Notes: generated from the letters alone by a model not told the origin. DNA of 64,000 bases from Rhizobium sp. (GCA_019739215.1 JAHHDR010000042.1:62001-126000), one strand, 5' to 3'. Shown: positions 34,769 to 44,560, numbered from the stretch's first letter. Made by a program: numbers and translations.

Positions 34769-35277
34769 CGACTGAACGCGCAGTGCTGGCCGGCGGATGT
34801 TTCTGGGGCATGGAGCAGCTGATCCGGCGGATGGACGGCGTGGTCGACACCCGCGTCGGCTATTCCGGCGGCGACGTGCCCAACGCGACCTATCGCAATC
34901 ACGGCACCCATGCCGAGGCGATCGAGATCATCTTCGATCCCGCCAAACTGAGCTATCGGCGCCTGCTGGAATTCTTCTTCCAGATTCACGATCCGACGAC
35001 GAAAAACCGCCAGGGCAACGATGTCGGCCTGGCCTACCGGTCGGCGATCTATTTCGAGAACGAAGAGCAGAAGCGCGTTGCGCTCGACACGATCGCCGAT
35101 GTCGATGCCTCCGGCCTCTGGCCGGGCAAGGTGGTGACGGAAGTGGAGCCGGTGGGTGACTTCTGGGAAGCCGAGCCCGAGCACCAGGATTACCTGGAGC
35201 GCATCCCGAACGGCTATACCTGCCACTTTATCCGCCCGAACTGGCGGTTGCCGGTGCGCGACAAAAGCGCGGCATAG
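34765..35277 (+). CDS. msrA: Peptide-methionine (S)-S-oxide reductase
   Basis: Repairs methionine-S-sulfoxide, complementing MsrB. Active-site motif GGCFWGME with catalytic C12, then GYSGGDVPNATYRN and QIHDPTTKNRQGNDVG. At 170 residues it is of normal length. Co-translation with msrB through the ATGA overlap gives the cell both stereospecificities from one message. Confidence 0.94.
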   Translation: MTTERAVLAGGCFWGMEQLIRRMDGVVDTRVGYSGGDVPNATYRNHGTHAEAIEIIFDPAKLSYRRLLEFFFQIHDPTTKNRQGNDVGLAYRSAIYFENEEQKRVALDTIADVDASGLWPGKVVTEVEPVGDFWEAEPEHQDYLERIPNGYTCHFIRPNWRLPVRDKSAA

Positions 35278-35304
35278 GGCTGACCGATGTGCGCAGAATG
35301 ACGG

Positions 35305-35333
35305 CCGGCGGGCTTTCGCCCGCCGGTCTTTTC
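35305..35333. terminator. Terminator after msrBA
   Basis: CCGGCGGGC (35305-35313) and GCCCGCCGG (35318-35326) form a perfect 9-bp stem with a TTTC loop, followed by TCTTTTC. It lies between convergent genes and probably ends the msrBA transcript. Confidence 0.85.
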
Positions 35334-35338
35334 ATGTG

Positions 35339-35689
35339 TCAGCGCAGGAAGATGATAAGGTTGCCATTCAGCGCCTGCTGGATGGCGACGACGTTGTTGA
35401 GCTGGACGCTGCGGGCCCGCAGTTCGGCGGCGAACTCGCCATTTTCCTCGATCGTGTTCTGGAGCGCATCGATGGCATCAGGGTTGCCGTCGATCCAGCC
35501 CTCCAGCCGAAGCCGTTCGTCGCTTGTCGGCTCGAGCGAATCGATGCGGATGATGGTGAAGCGTTCACCGCTCCAGTCCAGGATCGCCTCTTCCGGATAG
35601 TAGCGTCCGCTTGCTGCGGCCAGCGACGGCAGGCCGAGACTCGTGATGGCGACGAGCCCGACCAGCATGGCAGCGAATATCTTCCTCAT
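35339..35689 (-). CDS. Small secreted protein, function unknown
   Basis: A 116-residue protein with a Sec signal peptide (residues 1-26, MRKIFAAMLVGLVAITSLG then LPSLAAA). The mature part is acidic and helical at the C-terminus (ALQNTIEENGEFAAELRARS). No known domain was recognised. AGGAGA lies upstream of the ATG at 35689. It ends just before the msrA terminator on the opposite strand. Confidence 0.75.
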   Translation of the reverse strand: MRKIFAAMLVGLVAITSLGLPSLAAASGRYYPEEAILDWSGERFTIIRIDSLEPTSDERLRLEGWIDGNPDAIDALQNTIEENGEFAAELRARSVQLNNVVAIQQALNGNLIIFLR

Positions 35690-35884
35690 TTCAGTCTCCT
35701 TTCCCGATCAGCCCAATGGCATATCGAACGCAGGACAATGATCCCGCGTCCCTCGCGCGATGTCGAGTTCCAATTCTATACGGTTCAGCGTGCGAATTTG
35801 TTGCGCCTGACCGCCGGAAACTTCCCGCGCCTGCCAATCGGCATCGCCATGCCCCGAGAAGACCGGGACTTCCGGAAACAGAAA

Positions 35885-35948
35885 GGCCGGCCATCTGGTT
35901 GTCCAGATGGCCGGCCCGGTTCCGTGTCCCCGGCGGTTGCCGCCGGGG
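35885..35948 (-). terminator. Tandem hairpins terminating the giant repeat gene
   Basis: Reading the minus strand downstream of the repeat-protein stop, a 9-bp stem with a three-base loop (35948-35940 with 35936-35928) is followed by a perfect 14-bp stem (35916-35903 with 35898-35885, four-base loop) and then TTTCTGTTT. This is the best terminator in the window for its size and defines the 3' end of the repeat-protein transcript. The rest of 35690-35963 shows no gene. Confidence 0.88.
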
Positions 35949-35963
35949 CTTGCCTACTGCCTA

Positions 35964-38900
35964 TCAGATGTTCTGGTAGGCGGCGATGATGGCGTCGACC
36001 TGCGAGGAGTCGAGGGCCTGTATCTGCGCCGAGGTGAAGGCGACGAGCTGATCGCTGGTCAGGTTGGCGATGTCCTCGGTGGCGAGGCCCGGCAGCGCGG
36101 CGAGGCTGATCGCCGCGATGTCGTCGGTCGAGAAGGTCACCATATCCTCGGTCGACAGGGCCGCGATGTCCGCCGCGTCGAGCGCCTTGACCTGCGCGGA
36201 TGTCAGCGCCTCGACCTGTTCGGTCGAGAGGGCTTCGATCTGCGCGGAGTTCAGGGAGCCGATCACCGCCGTGCTGATCGCGGCGACCTGGTCGGTCGAG
36301 AGGGCCGCCACGTTGTCGGTGGTGAGCGCCGCCAGCTGGGTCGAGCTGATGACCGCCACCTGGGTGGTGGTCAGGGCCTCGACCTGGTCGGACGTCAAGA
36401 CTGCGATCTGAGCGGTCTTCAGCGCGCCGATCTGGCCGGTCTTGAGGGCCGCAACCTGCTCGCTGCTGAGCGAGATGAGGCTGTCGGTCGACAGGCCACC
36501 AAGGGCTGTCAGGCTGATCGCCGCGATGTCAGCAGTGGAGAAGGTCGCGAGGTCCCCGGTGTCGAGCGCCGAGAGCTGTGCTGCGCTGAGCACCGCGGCC
36601 TGCGCCGTGGTGAGTGCCTCGGCCTGGTCGGAGGTCAGAGCCGTCATCTGGGCGGTTGTCAGTGCCGTCAGGGACGCGGTCTTGAGCACTGCGACCTGAT
36701 CGGTGCTGAGAGCCGCCAGCGTGTCGGTGGTCAGTGCCGCGACCTGGCTGGAGCTCAGGGTGGCGACCTGCGCCGTCGTGAGACCCTCGACCTGATCGGT
36801 GGTCAGCGCAGCGATCTGGGTGGTCTTGAGTGCCGCCACCTGGATCGTCTTCAGTGCACCGAGCTGTTCGGTCGAGAGGATCGCGACATTGTCGGTCGTG
36901 ATGCCCATCAGCGTCAGCAGCGAGATGGCTGCCATGTCCGCCGTCGAGAAGGCGGCAAGGTTGTCCGAAGCCATGGCCGCGATCTGCGCCTGGGTCAGGG
37001 CTGCCACCTGCGCCGAGGTGAAGGCCTCGGCCTGCTCGGAGTTCATGGCCACGATCTGGTCGGTGGTCAGTGCCGATACTGTGGCGGTCTTCAGCGCCAT
37101 GACCTGATCGGTGGTGAGCGCCGCGACATTGTCGGTGCTGAGCGCCTTGACCTGCAGGGTGCTCAGTGTGGCGACCTGTGCGGTGGTCAGGGCTTCCGTC
37201 TGGTCCGTCGTCAAAGCCGCGATCTGCGTCGTCTTCAATGCCGCAACCTGGGTGGTCTTCAGTGCCGCCACCTGGTCGGTGTCGAGCGCTGCCAGATTGT
37301 CGGTCGAGAGGCCGGCGAGGGCCGCGGTCGTGATTGCGGCGATGTCAGCCGTCGAGAAGGTGACGATGTCCTCGGAGGCCATTGCCGAAATCTGCGCTGA
37401 GCTCAGGGCACCGACGAGGATGGCAGTCAGCGCCTCGACCTGCTCGGAGCTCATCGCCTCGATCTGGGTCGTGTTCAGCGCGGCCACGGCCTTGGAGTTC
37501 AGCACCGAGACCTGCTCGGTCGTCAGGGCCGCCACGTTGTCGGTGGTGAAGGCAGCGAGCTGGCTGGAGGCCAGCGTCGCAACCTGGCTTGTGGTGAGCG
37601 CTTCGACCTGGTCGGTGGTCAGAGCCGCGATCTGGGCGGTCTTGAGGGCCGTGATCTGGGTGGTCTTCAGAGCCGCAACCTGTTCGGTGGAGAGCGAAGC
37701 CAGGTTGTCGGTCGTCAGGCCCGCCAGGGCGTTGACCGTGATCATCGAGATGTCGTTGGTCGAGAAGACACCAAGATCCTCGGAGGCGAAGGCCGAGAGC
37801 TGGGCCGATGTCAGCGCCGCGACCTGCGCGGTGGTGAGTGCCTCGGCCTGCTCGGAGCTCAGCGCATCGATCTGCGCCGTAGTGAGGGCCGCAACCGCTG
37901 CCGTCTTGAGGACTGCAACCTGTTCCGTGGTCAGCGCGACAATCGTGTCGGTGCTGATGGCCGCCGCCTGGGTGGAGCTCAGGGTGGCGACCTGCGCCGT
38001 GGTGAGCGCCTCGGCCTGGTCGGACGTCAGGGCGGCGACCTGCGCCGTCTTGAGGACGCCGATCTGCGTGGTCTTGAGCGCCGCGACCTGGTCGGTCCCG
38101 AGCGCTGCCACGTTATCCGTGGACAGACCCATCAGCGCGGTCAGGTTGATCGCGGCGATGTCGGCAGTGGAGAAGGTTTCGAGGTCTTCCGACGTCAGCG
38201 CACCAACCTGGGCCTGGGTCAGGGATGCGACCTGTCCGGTGGTAAAGGCTTCAGCCTGCTCGGAGCTCAGGGCGTCGATCTGGACGGTCGTCAGCGAGGC
38301 GACAGTCTTGGTCTGGAGGACCGAAACCTGGTCGGTGCTCAGCGCCGCCACACTGTCGGTGGTGAGTGCCGCGACCTGGGTCGAGCTGATCACCGCTGCC
38401 TGTGCGGTGGTCAAAGCGGCAACCTGATCGGTGGAGAGAGCCGCGATCTGGAAGGTCTTGAGGGCCGCGATCTGGTTGGTCTTCATCGCCGCGATCTGCT
38501 CTGTGGAGAGAGCCGCGAGATTGTCGGTCGAGAGGCCGCCCAGGGCTGCGGTGGTGATTGCCGCGATGTCAGCCGTGGAGAAGGTTTCGAGGTCTTCCGA
38601 GGCAAGAGCCGAAACCTGGCTCGAGCTCAGCACGCCGACGAGGACGGAGGTCAGCGCCTCGGTCTGGTCGGTGGTGAGTGCCTCGATCTGCGCCGTCGAC
38701 AGGGCCGCCACGGAGAGCGTCTTGAGCGAGGCGATCTGCTCGGTGGTCAGGGCAGCGACGCTGTCGGTCGTGAGCGCCTTGACCTGGGCCGTCGTCAATG
38801 CGCCGACCTGTGCGGTCGTGAGCACTTCGATCTGGTCGGTGGTCAGTGCCGCGACCTGTGCGGTCTTGAGCGCTGCGATCTGCGTGGTCTTCAGGGCGAT

Positions 38901-41843
38901 GACCTGGTCGGTCGACAGGGTGGCGAGGTTGTCGGTCGAGAGACCGGCAAGAGCTGCGACCGTGATCGCCGACACGTCGGTGCTCGAGAAGGTCTCGAGG
39001 TCCTCGGAGGCCAGCGCGCCGATCTGGGTGGAGTTCAGCGCTGCGACCTGTGCGGAGGTCAGCGCCTCTGCCTGGTCGGTGGTCAGCGCCTCGATCTGCG
39101 CCGTCGTCAGGGCGGCGACCGCGAGCGTCTTGAGAGCCGGGACCTGGTCGGTCGTCAGCGCAGCAACCGCATCGGTGCTGAGCGACTTGACCTGGGCGGT
39201 CGTCAGCGCGCCAATCTGGGCCGAGGTCAGAACCTCGACCTGGTCGGTGGTGAGTGCCGCGATCTGGGCCGTCTTGAGCGCCGCGACCTGCGTGGTCTTC
39301 AGGGCTGCCACATTGTCCGTGGACAGGGCGGCAAGGTTGTCGGTGGTTAGGCCGGCAAGGGCCGCAACGGTGATGGCAGCAATCTCAACCGTCGAGAAGA
39401 GGTCAAGATCTTCAGAGGCGAGCGCGCCGATCTGGGCCGATGTCAGGGCGGCGACCTGCGCCGACGAGAGGGCTTCGGCCTGGTCGGTGGTCAGTGCCGT
39501 GATCTGGTCGGTCGTCAGGGCCGCGATTGCGGTGGTCTTGAGGGCGGCGACCTGCTCGGTCGTCAGCGCGGCAACGCTGTCGGTGCTGAGCGCCTTGACC
39601 TGGGCGGTGGTGAGCACGCCGACCTGGGCTGTGGTGAGGACCTCGACCTGGTCAGTCGTGAGGGCTGCGACCTGCGCGGTCTTGAGCGCTGCGACCTGCG
39701 TGGTCTTCAGGGCCGCCACGTGGTCGGTCGAGAGGGCTGCAAGATTGTCCGTCGACAGGCCTGCCAGGGCGGCAACGGTGATCGCGGCAATCTCCACCGT
39801 CGAGAAGGTGTCGAGATCTTCCGATGCCAGCGCGCCGATCTGGGTCGAGTTCAGCACGGCGACCTGCGCGGAGGTCAGCGCTTCGGCCTGCTCCGAGCTG
39901 AGGGCCTCGATCTGGGCTGTGTTCAGTGCGGTGACGGCAACGGTCTTGAGCGCCGCGACCTGATCGGTGGTCAGGGCCGCCACACTGTCGGTGCTGAGCA
40001 CCTTGACCTGGGCGGTGGTGAGCACGCCGACCTGGGCGGTGGTTAGAACCTCGATCTGGTCGGTCGTCAGGGCTGCGACCTGATGCGTCTTGAGCGCCGC
40101 GACCTGGGTGGTCTTCAGGGCCGCGACATGGTCGGTTGAGAGGGCCGCCACGTTGTCGGTGGAGAGGCCGGCAAGGGCGACCACGGTGATCGCGGCGATC
40201 TCGGCGGTCGAGAAGGTCTCGAGATCCTCAGAGGCGAGCACCGATACCTGGGCGGAGGTCAGGGCGCCGACCTGGGCAACGCTGAAAGCCTCGGCCTGAT
40301 CCGAACTCAGGGCCTCGATCTGCGTCGTGGTCATGGCGGCGAGCGTGAGGGTCTTGAGCGCGCCGATCTGGTCCGTCGTCAAGGCGGCTACGCTGTCGGT
40401 GGTGAGCGACTTAACCTGGAGCGTCGAGAGCGTGTTGACCTGCGCGGTGGTGAGCACCTCGACCTGATCGGTCGTCAGGGCTGCGATCTGCTGGGTCTTG
40501 AGCGCTGCGACCTGCGTGGTCTTCAGGGCTGCGACCTGATCCGTGGAGAGGGCCGCGATATTGTCGGACGAGATGCCGGCCAGCGCGGCAACCGTGATTG
40601 CTGAGATTTCCGTCGTGGAGAAGGTCACGAGGTCTTCGGACGCGAACGCGCTGATCTGCGTCGAGCTGAGGGCGGCGATCTGCGCGGAGGTCAGGGCTTC
40701 GGCCTGTTCCGAGCTCAGAGCGTCGATCTGCGCGGTGTTCAGGGCCGCGACTGACAGGCTCTTAAGGGCTCCGACCTGGTCGGTCGTCAGGGCCGCGACG
40801 CTGTCGGTGGTGAGCGACTTGACCTGGAGCGTGGTGAGCGCCGACACCTGGGCGGTGGTCAGGACTTCGACCTGATCGGTCGTCAGGGCGGCAATCAGGG
40901 TGGTCTTGAGGGCCGCGACCTGCGTGGTCTTCAGGGCAGCGACGTGATCGGTGGAGAGAGAGGCGAGATTGTCGGTCGAGAGGCCGCCAAGGGCAGCCGT
41001 CGTCAGGGCGGCGATCTCCGTGGTGGAGAAGAGAGCGATTTCATCGGAGGCGAGGACGGAGACCTGTGCCGAGGTCAGGGCGGCAACCTGGGCTGCGCTG
41101 AGCGCTTCGGCCTGGTCGGTGGTGAAGGCTTCGACCTGCGCGGTGGTGAGGGCTGCCAGAACCTGCGACTTGAGCGCGACGATCTGATCGGTCGTGAGCG
41201 CGGCGACATTGTCGGTGGTCAGCGCCTTGGCCTGCAGCGTCGAGAGAATGTTGACCTGCGCTGTCGTGAGCGCCGCGGCCTGATCCGTGGTCAGAGCTGC
41301 AATCTGGTGGGTCTTGAGGGCCACGACCTGCGTGGTCTTGAGCGCCGCGACCTGGTCCGTCGTCAGGGCTGCAACATTGTCGCTGGTCAGGCCGGCAATC
41401 GCGGCGACCGTGATGGCGGCAACGTCGGCGGTGGAGAAGAGAGCGATGTCCTCGGACTGCATCGCGCTGAGCTGCAGCGAGCTCAGGGCCGCCACCTGGG
41501 CGGTGGTGAGGGCTTCGGACTGGTCGGAGCTGAGCCCGCCGATCTGGGTCGAGCTCATCGCCGCGATCTGGGTGACCTTCAGCGCCTCGATCTTCGATGT
41601 GTCGATGGCCGCGATCTGGTCGAGGCTGAGGCCCTTGACGCCGACTGCCGAAATGGCGCTGACCTGAGAAGAGGTAAATGTCTCAAGGTCCTCCGTTTCG
41701 AGAGCGGAGACCTGGGCTGAAGACAGCACCGCGACCTGCGCGGTGGACATGGCCGCAACGTCGGTCGTCGTCAGATTGGCAATCGTCTGGGTCGAGAGTG
41801 CCTTGATCTGGTTAATGCTCAGAGAAGAAATGATTGAGGTCAT
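35964..41843 (-). CDS. Giant octapeptide-repeat protein, 1,959 residues, probable surface or secreted protein
   Basis: The entire protein consists of 8-residue repeats with consensus close to V/I-A-A-L-T/S/K-T-D/A-Q. In register, four leading residues are followed by 244 uninterrupted octads and three final residues (4 + 1952 + 3 = 1959). The octads form a higher-order unit of 17 octads (136 residues) recognisable by an ASEDLETFSTAEIAAIT-like marker and an AGLSTDN marker; 13 full units follow a shorter first one. I see no Cys, Trp or Arg, one Tyr, and only two Pro. Two adjacent Ser/Thr fill positions 5-6 of most octads. There is no Sec signal peptide, no RTX nonapeptide and no recognisable enzymatic domain. 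The start ATG at 41843 is the only reasonable one. Divergent glycosyltransferase genes suggest glycosylation. Fold unknown. Confidence 0.88.
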   Translation of the reverse strand: MTSIISSLSINQIKALSTQTIANLTTTDVAAMSTAQVAVLSSAQVSALETEDLETFTSSQVSAISAVGVKGLSLDQIAAIDTSKIEALKVTQIAAMSSTQIGGLSSDQSEALTTAQVAALSSLQLSAMQSEDIALFSTADVAAITVAAIAGLTSDNVAALTTDQVAALKTTQVVALKTHQIAALTTDQAAALTTAQVNILSTLQAKALTTDNVAALTTDQIVALKSQVLAALTTAQVEAFTTDQAEALSAAQVAALTSAQVSVLASDEIALFSTTEIAALTTAALGGLSTDNLASLSTDHVAALKTTQVAALKTTLIAALTTDQVEVLTTAQVSALTTLQVKSLTTDSVAALTTDQVGALKSLSVAALNTAQIDALSSEQAEALTSAQIAALSSTQISAFASEDLVTFSTTEISAITVAALAGISSDNIAALSTDQVAALKTTQVAALKTQQIAALTTDQVEVLTTAQVNTLSTLQVKSLTTDSVAALTTDQIGALKTLTLAAMTTTQIEALSSDQAEAFSVAQVGALTSAQVSVLASEDLETFSTAEIAAITVVALAGLSTDNVAALSTDHVAALKTTQVAALKTHQVAALTTDQIEVLTTAQVGVLTTAQVKVLSTDSVAALTTDQVAALKTVAVTALNTAQIEALSSEQAEALTSAQVAVLNSTQIGALASEDLDTFSTVEIAAITVAALAGLSTDNLAALSTDHVAALKTTQVAALKTAQVAALTTDQVEVLTTAQVGVLTTAQVKALSTDSVAALTTEQVAALKTTAIAALTTDQITALTTDQAEALSSAQVAALTSAQIGALASEDLDLFSTVEIAAITVAALAGLTTDNLAALSTDNVAALKTTQVAALKTAQIAALTTDQVEVLTSAQIGALTTAQVKSLSTDAVAALTTDQVPALKTLAVAALTTAQIEALTTDQAEALTSAQVAALNSTQIGALASEDLETFSSTDVSAITVAALAGLSTDNLATLSTDQVIALKTTQIAALKTAQVAALTTDQIEVLTTAQVGALTTAQVKALTTDSVAALTTEQIASLKTLSVAALSTAQIEALTTDQTEALTSVLVGVLSSSQVSALASEDLETFSTADIAAITTAALGGLSTDNLAALSTEQIAAMKTNQIAALKTFQIAALSTDQVAALTTAQAAVISSTQVAALTTDSVAALSTDQVSVLQTKTVASLTTVQIDALSSEQAEAFTTGQVASLTQAQVGALTSEDLETFSTADIAAINLTALMGLSTDNVAALGTDQVAALKTTQIGVLKTAQVAALTSDQAEALTTAQVATLSSTQAAAISTDTIVALTTEQVAVLKTAAVAALTTAQIDALSSEQAEALTTAQVAALTSAQLSAFASEDLGVFSTNDISMITVNALAGLTTDNLASLSTEQVAALKTTQITALKTAQIAALTTDQVEALTTSQVATLASSQLAAFTTDNVAALTTEQVSVLNSKAVAALNTTQIEAMSSEQVEALTAILVGALSSAQISAMASEDIVTFSTADIAAITTAALAGLSTDNLAALDTDQVAALKTTQVAALKTTQIAALTTDQTEALTTAQVATLSTLQVKALSTDNVAALTTDQVMALKTATVSALTTDQIVAMNSEQAEAFTSAQVAALTQAQIAAMASDNLAAFSTADMAAISLLTLMGITTDNVAILSTEQLGALKTIQVAALKTTQIAALTTDQVEGLTTAQVATLSSSQVAALTTDTLAALSTDQVAVLKTASLTALTTAQMTALTSDQAEALTTAQAAVLSAAQLSALDTGDLATFSTADIAAISLTALGGLSTDSLISLSSEQVAALKTGQIGALKTAQIAVLTSDQVEALTTTQVAVISSTQLAALTTDNVAALSTDQVAAISTAVIGSLNSAQIEALSTEQVEALTSAQVKALDAADIAALSTEDMVTFSTDDIAAISLAALPGLATEDIANLTSDQLVAFTSAQIQALDSSQVDAIIAAYQNI
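36144..41447 (-). repeat. Thirteen tandem 408-bp repeat units of 24-bp subunits
   Basis: Residues 133-1900 of the repeat protein are 13 consecutive 136-residue units, i.e. 13 x 408 = 5304 bp with no length variation. Each has 17 subunits of 24 bp. Central units (for example those with ASEDLDTFSTVE) are closest to each other and terminal ones most diverged, as expected for homogenisation by recombination. Third-codon positions vary between copies, so the amino-acid pattern is kept by selection rather than by recent duplication alone. Confidence 0.9.
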
Positions 41844-42473
41844 GGACGCGAGCCTTCGAGGTTAGCCGTTTGTGAATGCCGTTTTATGCCACTGACCGCA
41901 TGCGGATGCCCCGGGGGCGCCACACGCGGCTTCGTCGCCCGATGCTCATGCAACCGGCGGCGCCCGCCTTGCCGGCCCAGAGCGACGCATAGCGCGTCAC
42001 GCGGTCCGGATGAGCGGTAAAATTTTTTGGGTGACATGGCTCGCGGGAGCCCAAGCGTTCGGAGGCTTCATGCTGACAGAACGTAAACGTCCTGGTTCCT
42101 ACGCCCTTTAAGCGACCTTTCCGCTTGCGCAGTCCGGTGCCAGTTCTTGCCTAATGAGATCGGGATCGACGCATATCGGCAATTCTTGCATCGATGTTTA
42201 GCCGCGATGGTTAAATTAATGGTTAACGAAGCTGGTGCGGAACTTGCTACAACTTGAAGTATTTTAGGGTGTCCGCGTGTTTTTCTAATTAAGTCGTATG
42301 TATGAGCTAGACGTGAAGTATCGACGGCTCTTAACACTAGGCCACGGTGAAAAGCCCAAACAAAGACACCGCCTCACCGCGACAAGCCCAAAGCAAGCTA
42401 GCCGATCTAAAGCTCGACAAAGCCAGATCGTCTTCAACGCCGGCCCTCGGGTCGCCTGCCATCGGGTCAGTCG
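41844..42473. other. Divergent intergenic region between repeat-protein gene and GT41 gene
   Basis: This 630 bp non-coding region is the longest in the window. The section 42180-42300 is markedly AT-rich for this genome and contains two ATGGTTAA direct repeats (42207-42214 and 42219-42226) spaced 12 bases apart, plus CTAATTAAG near 42288. It presumably holds divergent promoters for the repeat protein and the glycosyltransferase operon and may bind a silencer or global regulator. Short open frames here lack codon structure or ribosome-binding sites. Confidence 0.55.
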
Positions 42474-44528
42474 ATGTATATGAACAGTCCTTCCGCCTCG
42501 GTTCCCGTCTCGCCGCTTGCCGACCTGATCGAAAAGGCGCGCCACCAGCAGCTTGCGATCGGGGAACTGTTCCAGTTTGCCGAGACCTTCAATGCCACCG
42601 GCCACAAGGCGGAAGCGTCGGAACTCTACAAGGCCTGGATCGCCTACAATGACGGCAATCCCCTGCTGCACCTCGTGTTCTTCAACTATTCCGTCACGCT
42701 TCGGCAGATGGGCGACCTTACGGGCTCGATCCATGCGCTGCGCGGCGCGATCAAGGCCGAGCCCGCCTTCGCCCAGGCCTATATCAACCTGGGGCGCGCG
42801 CTGGAGGATGCCGGCCTGACCGGCCAGGCGATCCAGCAGTGGAAAGCCTATGTCGACCTGACGAGCGAACTGACGCCGGACAAGATTGGCCACCGGCTGA
42901 TGAGCCTGCAGCACATGGGTCGCGTGCTCGAGAATTCCGGCATGCTGGAGCAGGCCGAAGAGACGCTGTGGAAGGCGATGGAACTGAAGCCGGAGCGCAC
43001 CGAGGCCGGGCAGCACTGGACATCGCTGCGCCAGCGGCAGTGCAAGTGGCCGACACTCGTCACGTCCGAGCATGTGACGATGCGCAACCTGCTGGACGCG
43101 CTGTCTCCGCTGACGCTGGCCTGCTACATGGACGACCCGCTGTTCCAGCTCGCCAAGGCCCACCGATATTGCAAGTCGCTGGTCGGCAGACCGGACCTCA
43201 CCGGCTTTCCGCGGGTTGCGCCGCGCAGCAAGACGGGAACTGGCCAGCGCCTGCGAGTCGGCTACGTGTCGTCCGACCTGCGCGACCATGCCGTGGGCTT
43301 CGCGCTGCGCGAGGTGCTCGAACTGCACGACAAGTCGAGCGTCGAAGTCTATGCCTATTACATGGGCGACAAGCGCACCGGCGACGAGACCCAGACCCGC
43401 ATGCTGGCCGTCGTCGATGGCTGGCGCGATGTCGTGGCCATGGACGACCGGGCGATCGCCCAGCAGATCATCGCCGACGAGATCGACATCCTGGTCGACG
43501 TCAACGGCTATACCAAGCACGCGCGGACCCGGATCTTCGCCTACCGCCCTGCCCCTGTGATCGTCAACTTCTGCGGCTTCCCCGGCACCATGGCGAGCCC
43601 CTTCCACCAGTATGTGATCACCGACCCGCAGATCGTGCCCCCCGAGAATGAGATCTATTATACTGAGAAGGTGCTGCACATCGCTTGCGACCAGCCGGTT
43701 GATCGCAAGCGCCAGATCGCGCCGCCGCAGACCCGCGCCGAATGGGGCCTGCCGGAAGACGCCTTCATCTATGCCTGCTTCAACGGCATGCAGAAGATCA
43801 CGCAGCAATGCTTCGGCCGCTGGATGGCGATCCTGACCGCCACGCCCGGCAGCTACCTGTGGCTGCTCGGGGGCGACGAGGAAGCCAATGAGCGGCTCAA
43901 GGTGATGGCCAAGCAAAGCGGCGTGGATGCCGCCCGGCTGATCTTTGCCGCCAAGACGCCGAATGCCCGGCATCTTGCCCGCATCGCGCTCGCGGATCTC
44001 TTCCTCGACACATTCCCCTATGGCGCCCATTCGACCGCAGGCGACGCGCTGACCGTCGGCCTGCCGGTGCTGACCTTCCCGGGCAAGGGCTTCGCCTCGC
44101 GCTTCTGCACCTCGATCGTTGCGGCCGCCGGCGCCGACGAGCTGATTTGCAGCGACCCCAACGAATACGTCCGCAAGGCCGTCGAATTCGCGCATGACCG
44201 CCCGCGCCTGGCCGCGATCCGCCAGTCCATCGCCGACAACCGCGAAACCAGCGTCCTGCGCGACATCCCCGGCCTGGCGCGCCGGCTGGAGGAACTCTAC
44301 TGGCAGATGCAGGGCGAAGCCGAGCGCGGCGAGACCCCGGTCCCGAACCTCGCCAATCTCGAACTCTATTACGAGATCGGCTGCGAGATCATGCAGCAGA
44401 ACATCGAGTTCGACGACAGCACCGCCTATCGCGAGCGCTACCTCGAGAAGTTCAGGCAGTGGCACGCCTTCTCGCCCATTCCCCATGACGGACGGCTGTG
44501 GACCGAAGCCACGGCAGCCGGTGCATGA
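42474..44528 (+). CDS. TPR-containing GT41 (O-GlcNAc transferase-like) glycosyltransferase
   Basis: A 684-residue protein with N-terminal TPR-like helices (about 15-215; for example AYINLGRALEDAGLTGQAIQQWKAYVD) and a C-terminal GT41 catalytic region (about 255-620). Signature segments are LRVGYVSSDLRDHAVGF with H272 aligning to the conserved OGT histidine, FNGMQKI with K441 aligning to the conserved catalytic lysine, and DLFLDTFPYGAHSTAGDALTVGLPVLTF. GT41 enzymes transfer a sugar from a UDP donor to Ser/Thr of proteins in the cytoplasm. ATGs at 42474 and 42480 are both possible starts. It leads an operon with a second glycosyltransferase and glf and faces the Ser/Thr-rich repeat gene. Confidence 0.88.
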   Translation: MYMNSPSASVPVSPLADLIEKARHQQLAIGELFQFAETFNATGHKAEASELYKAWIAYNDGNPLLHLVFFNYSVTLRQMGDLTGSIHALRGAIKAEPAFAQAYINLGRALEDAGLTGQAIQQWKAYVDLTSELTPDKIGHRLMSLQHMGRVLENSGMLEQAEETLWKAMELKPERTEAGQHWTSLRQRQCKWPTLVTSEHVTMRNLLDALSPLTLACYMDDPLFQLAKAHRYCKSLVGRPDLTGFPRVAPRSKTGTGQRLRVGYVSSDLRDHAVGFALREVLELHDKSSVEVYAYYMGDKRTGDETQTRMLAVVDGWRDVVAMDDRAIAQQIIADEIDILVDVNGYTKHARTRIFAYRPAPVIVNFCGFPGTMASPFHQYVITDPQIVPPENEIYYTEKVLHIACDQPVDRKRQIAPPQTRAEWGLPEDAFIYACFNGMQKITQQCFGRWMAILTATPGSYLWLLGGDEEANERLKVMAKQSGVDAARLIFAAKTPNARHLARIALADLFLDTFPYGAHSTAGDALTVGLPVLTFPGKGFASRFCTSIVAAAGADELICSDPNEYVRKAVEFAHDRPRLAAIRQSIADNRETSVLRDIPGLARRLEELYWQMQGEAERGETPVPNLANLELYYEIGCEIMQQNIEFDDSTAYRERYLEKFRQWHAFSPIPHDGRLWTEATAAGA

Positions 44529-44560
44529 ACAACCCACACTCCAATCTGCGAGGACTCTAG

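Noticed and set aside
36144..41447. CRISPR-like regular 24-bp DNA repeats
   Set aside because: There are no spacers; the repeats are contiguous, vary mainly at synonymous positions and encode an unbroken octapeptide protein.
35907..41720. Several long plus-strand open frames opposite the repeat protein
   Set aside because: They arise from the low-complexity antisense of the octad repeats, lack ribosome-binding sites, and the minus frame is one uninterrupted 1,959-codon gene with its own terminator.
42347..42652. GTG-initiated 101-codon frame overlapping the GT41 start
   Set aside because: Its second half becomes Arg/Pro/Cys-rich shadow sequence of GT41, and GT41-type sequence begins in another frame at 42474 without needing it.
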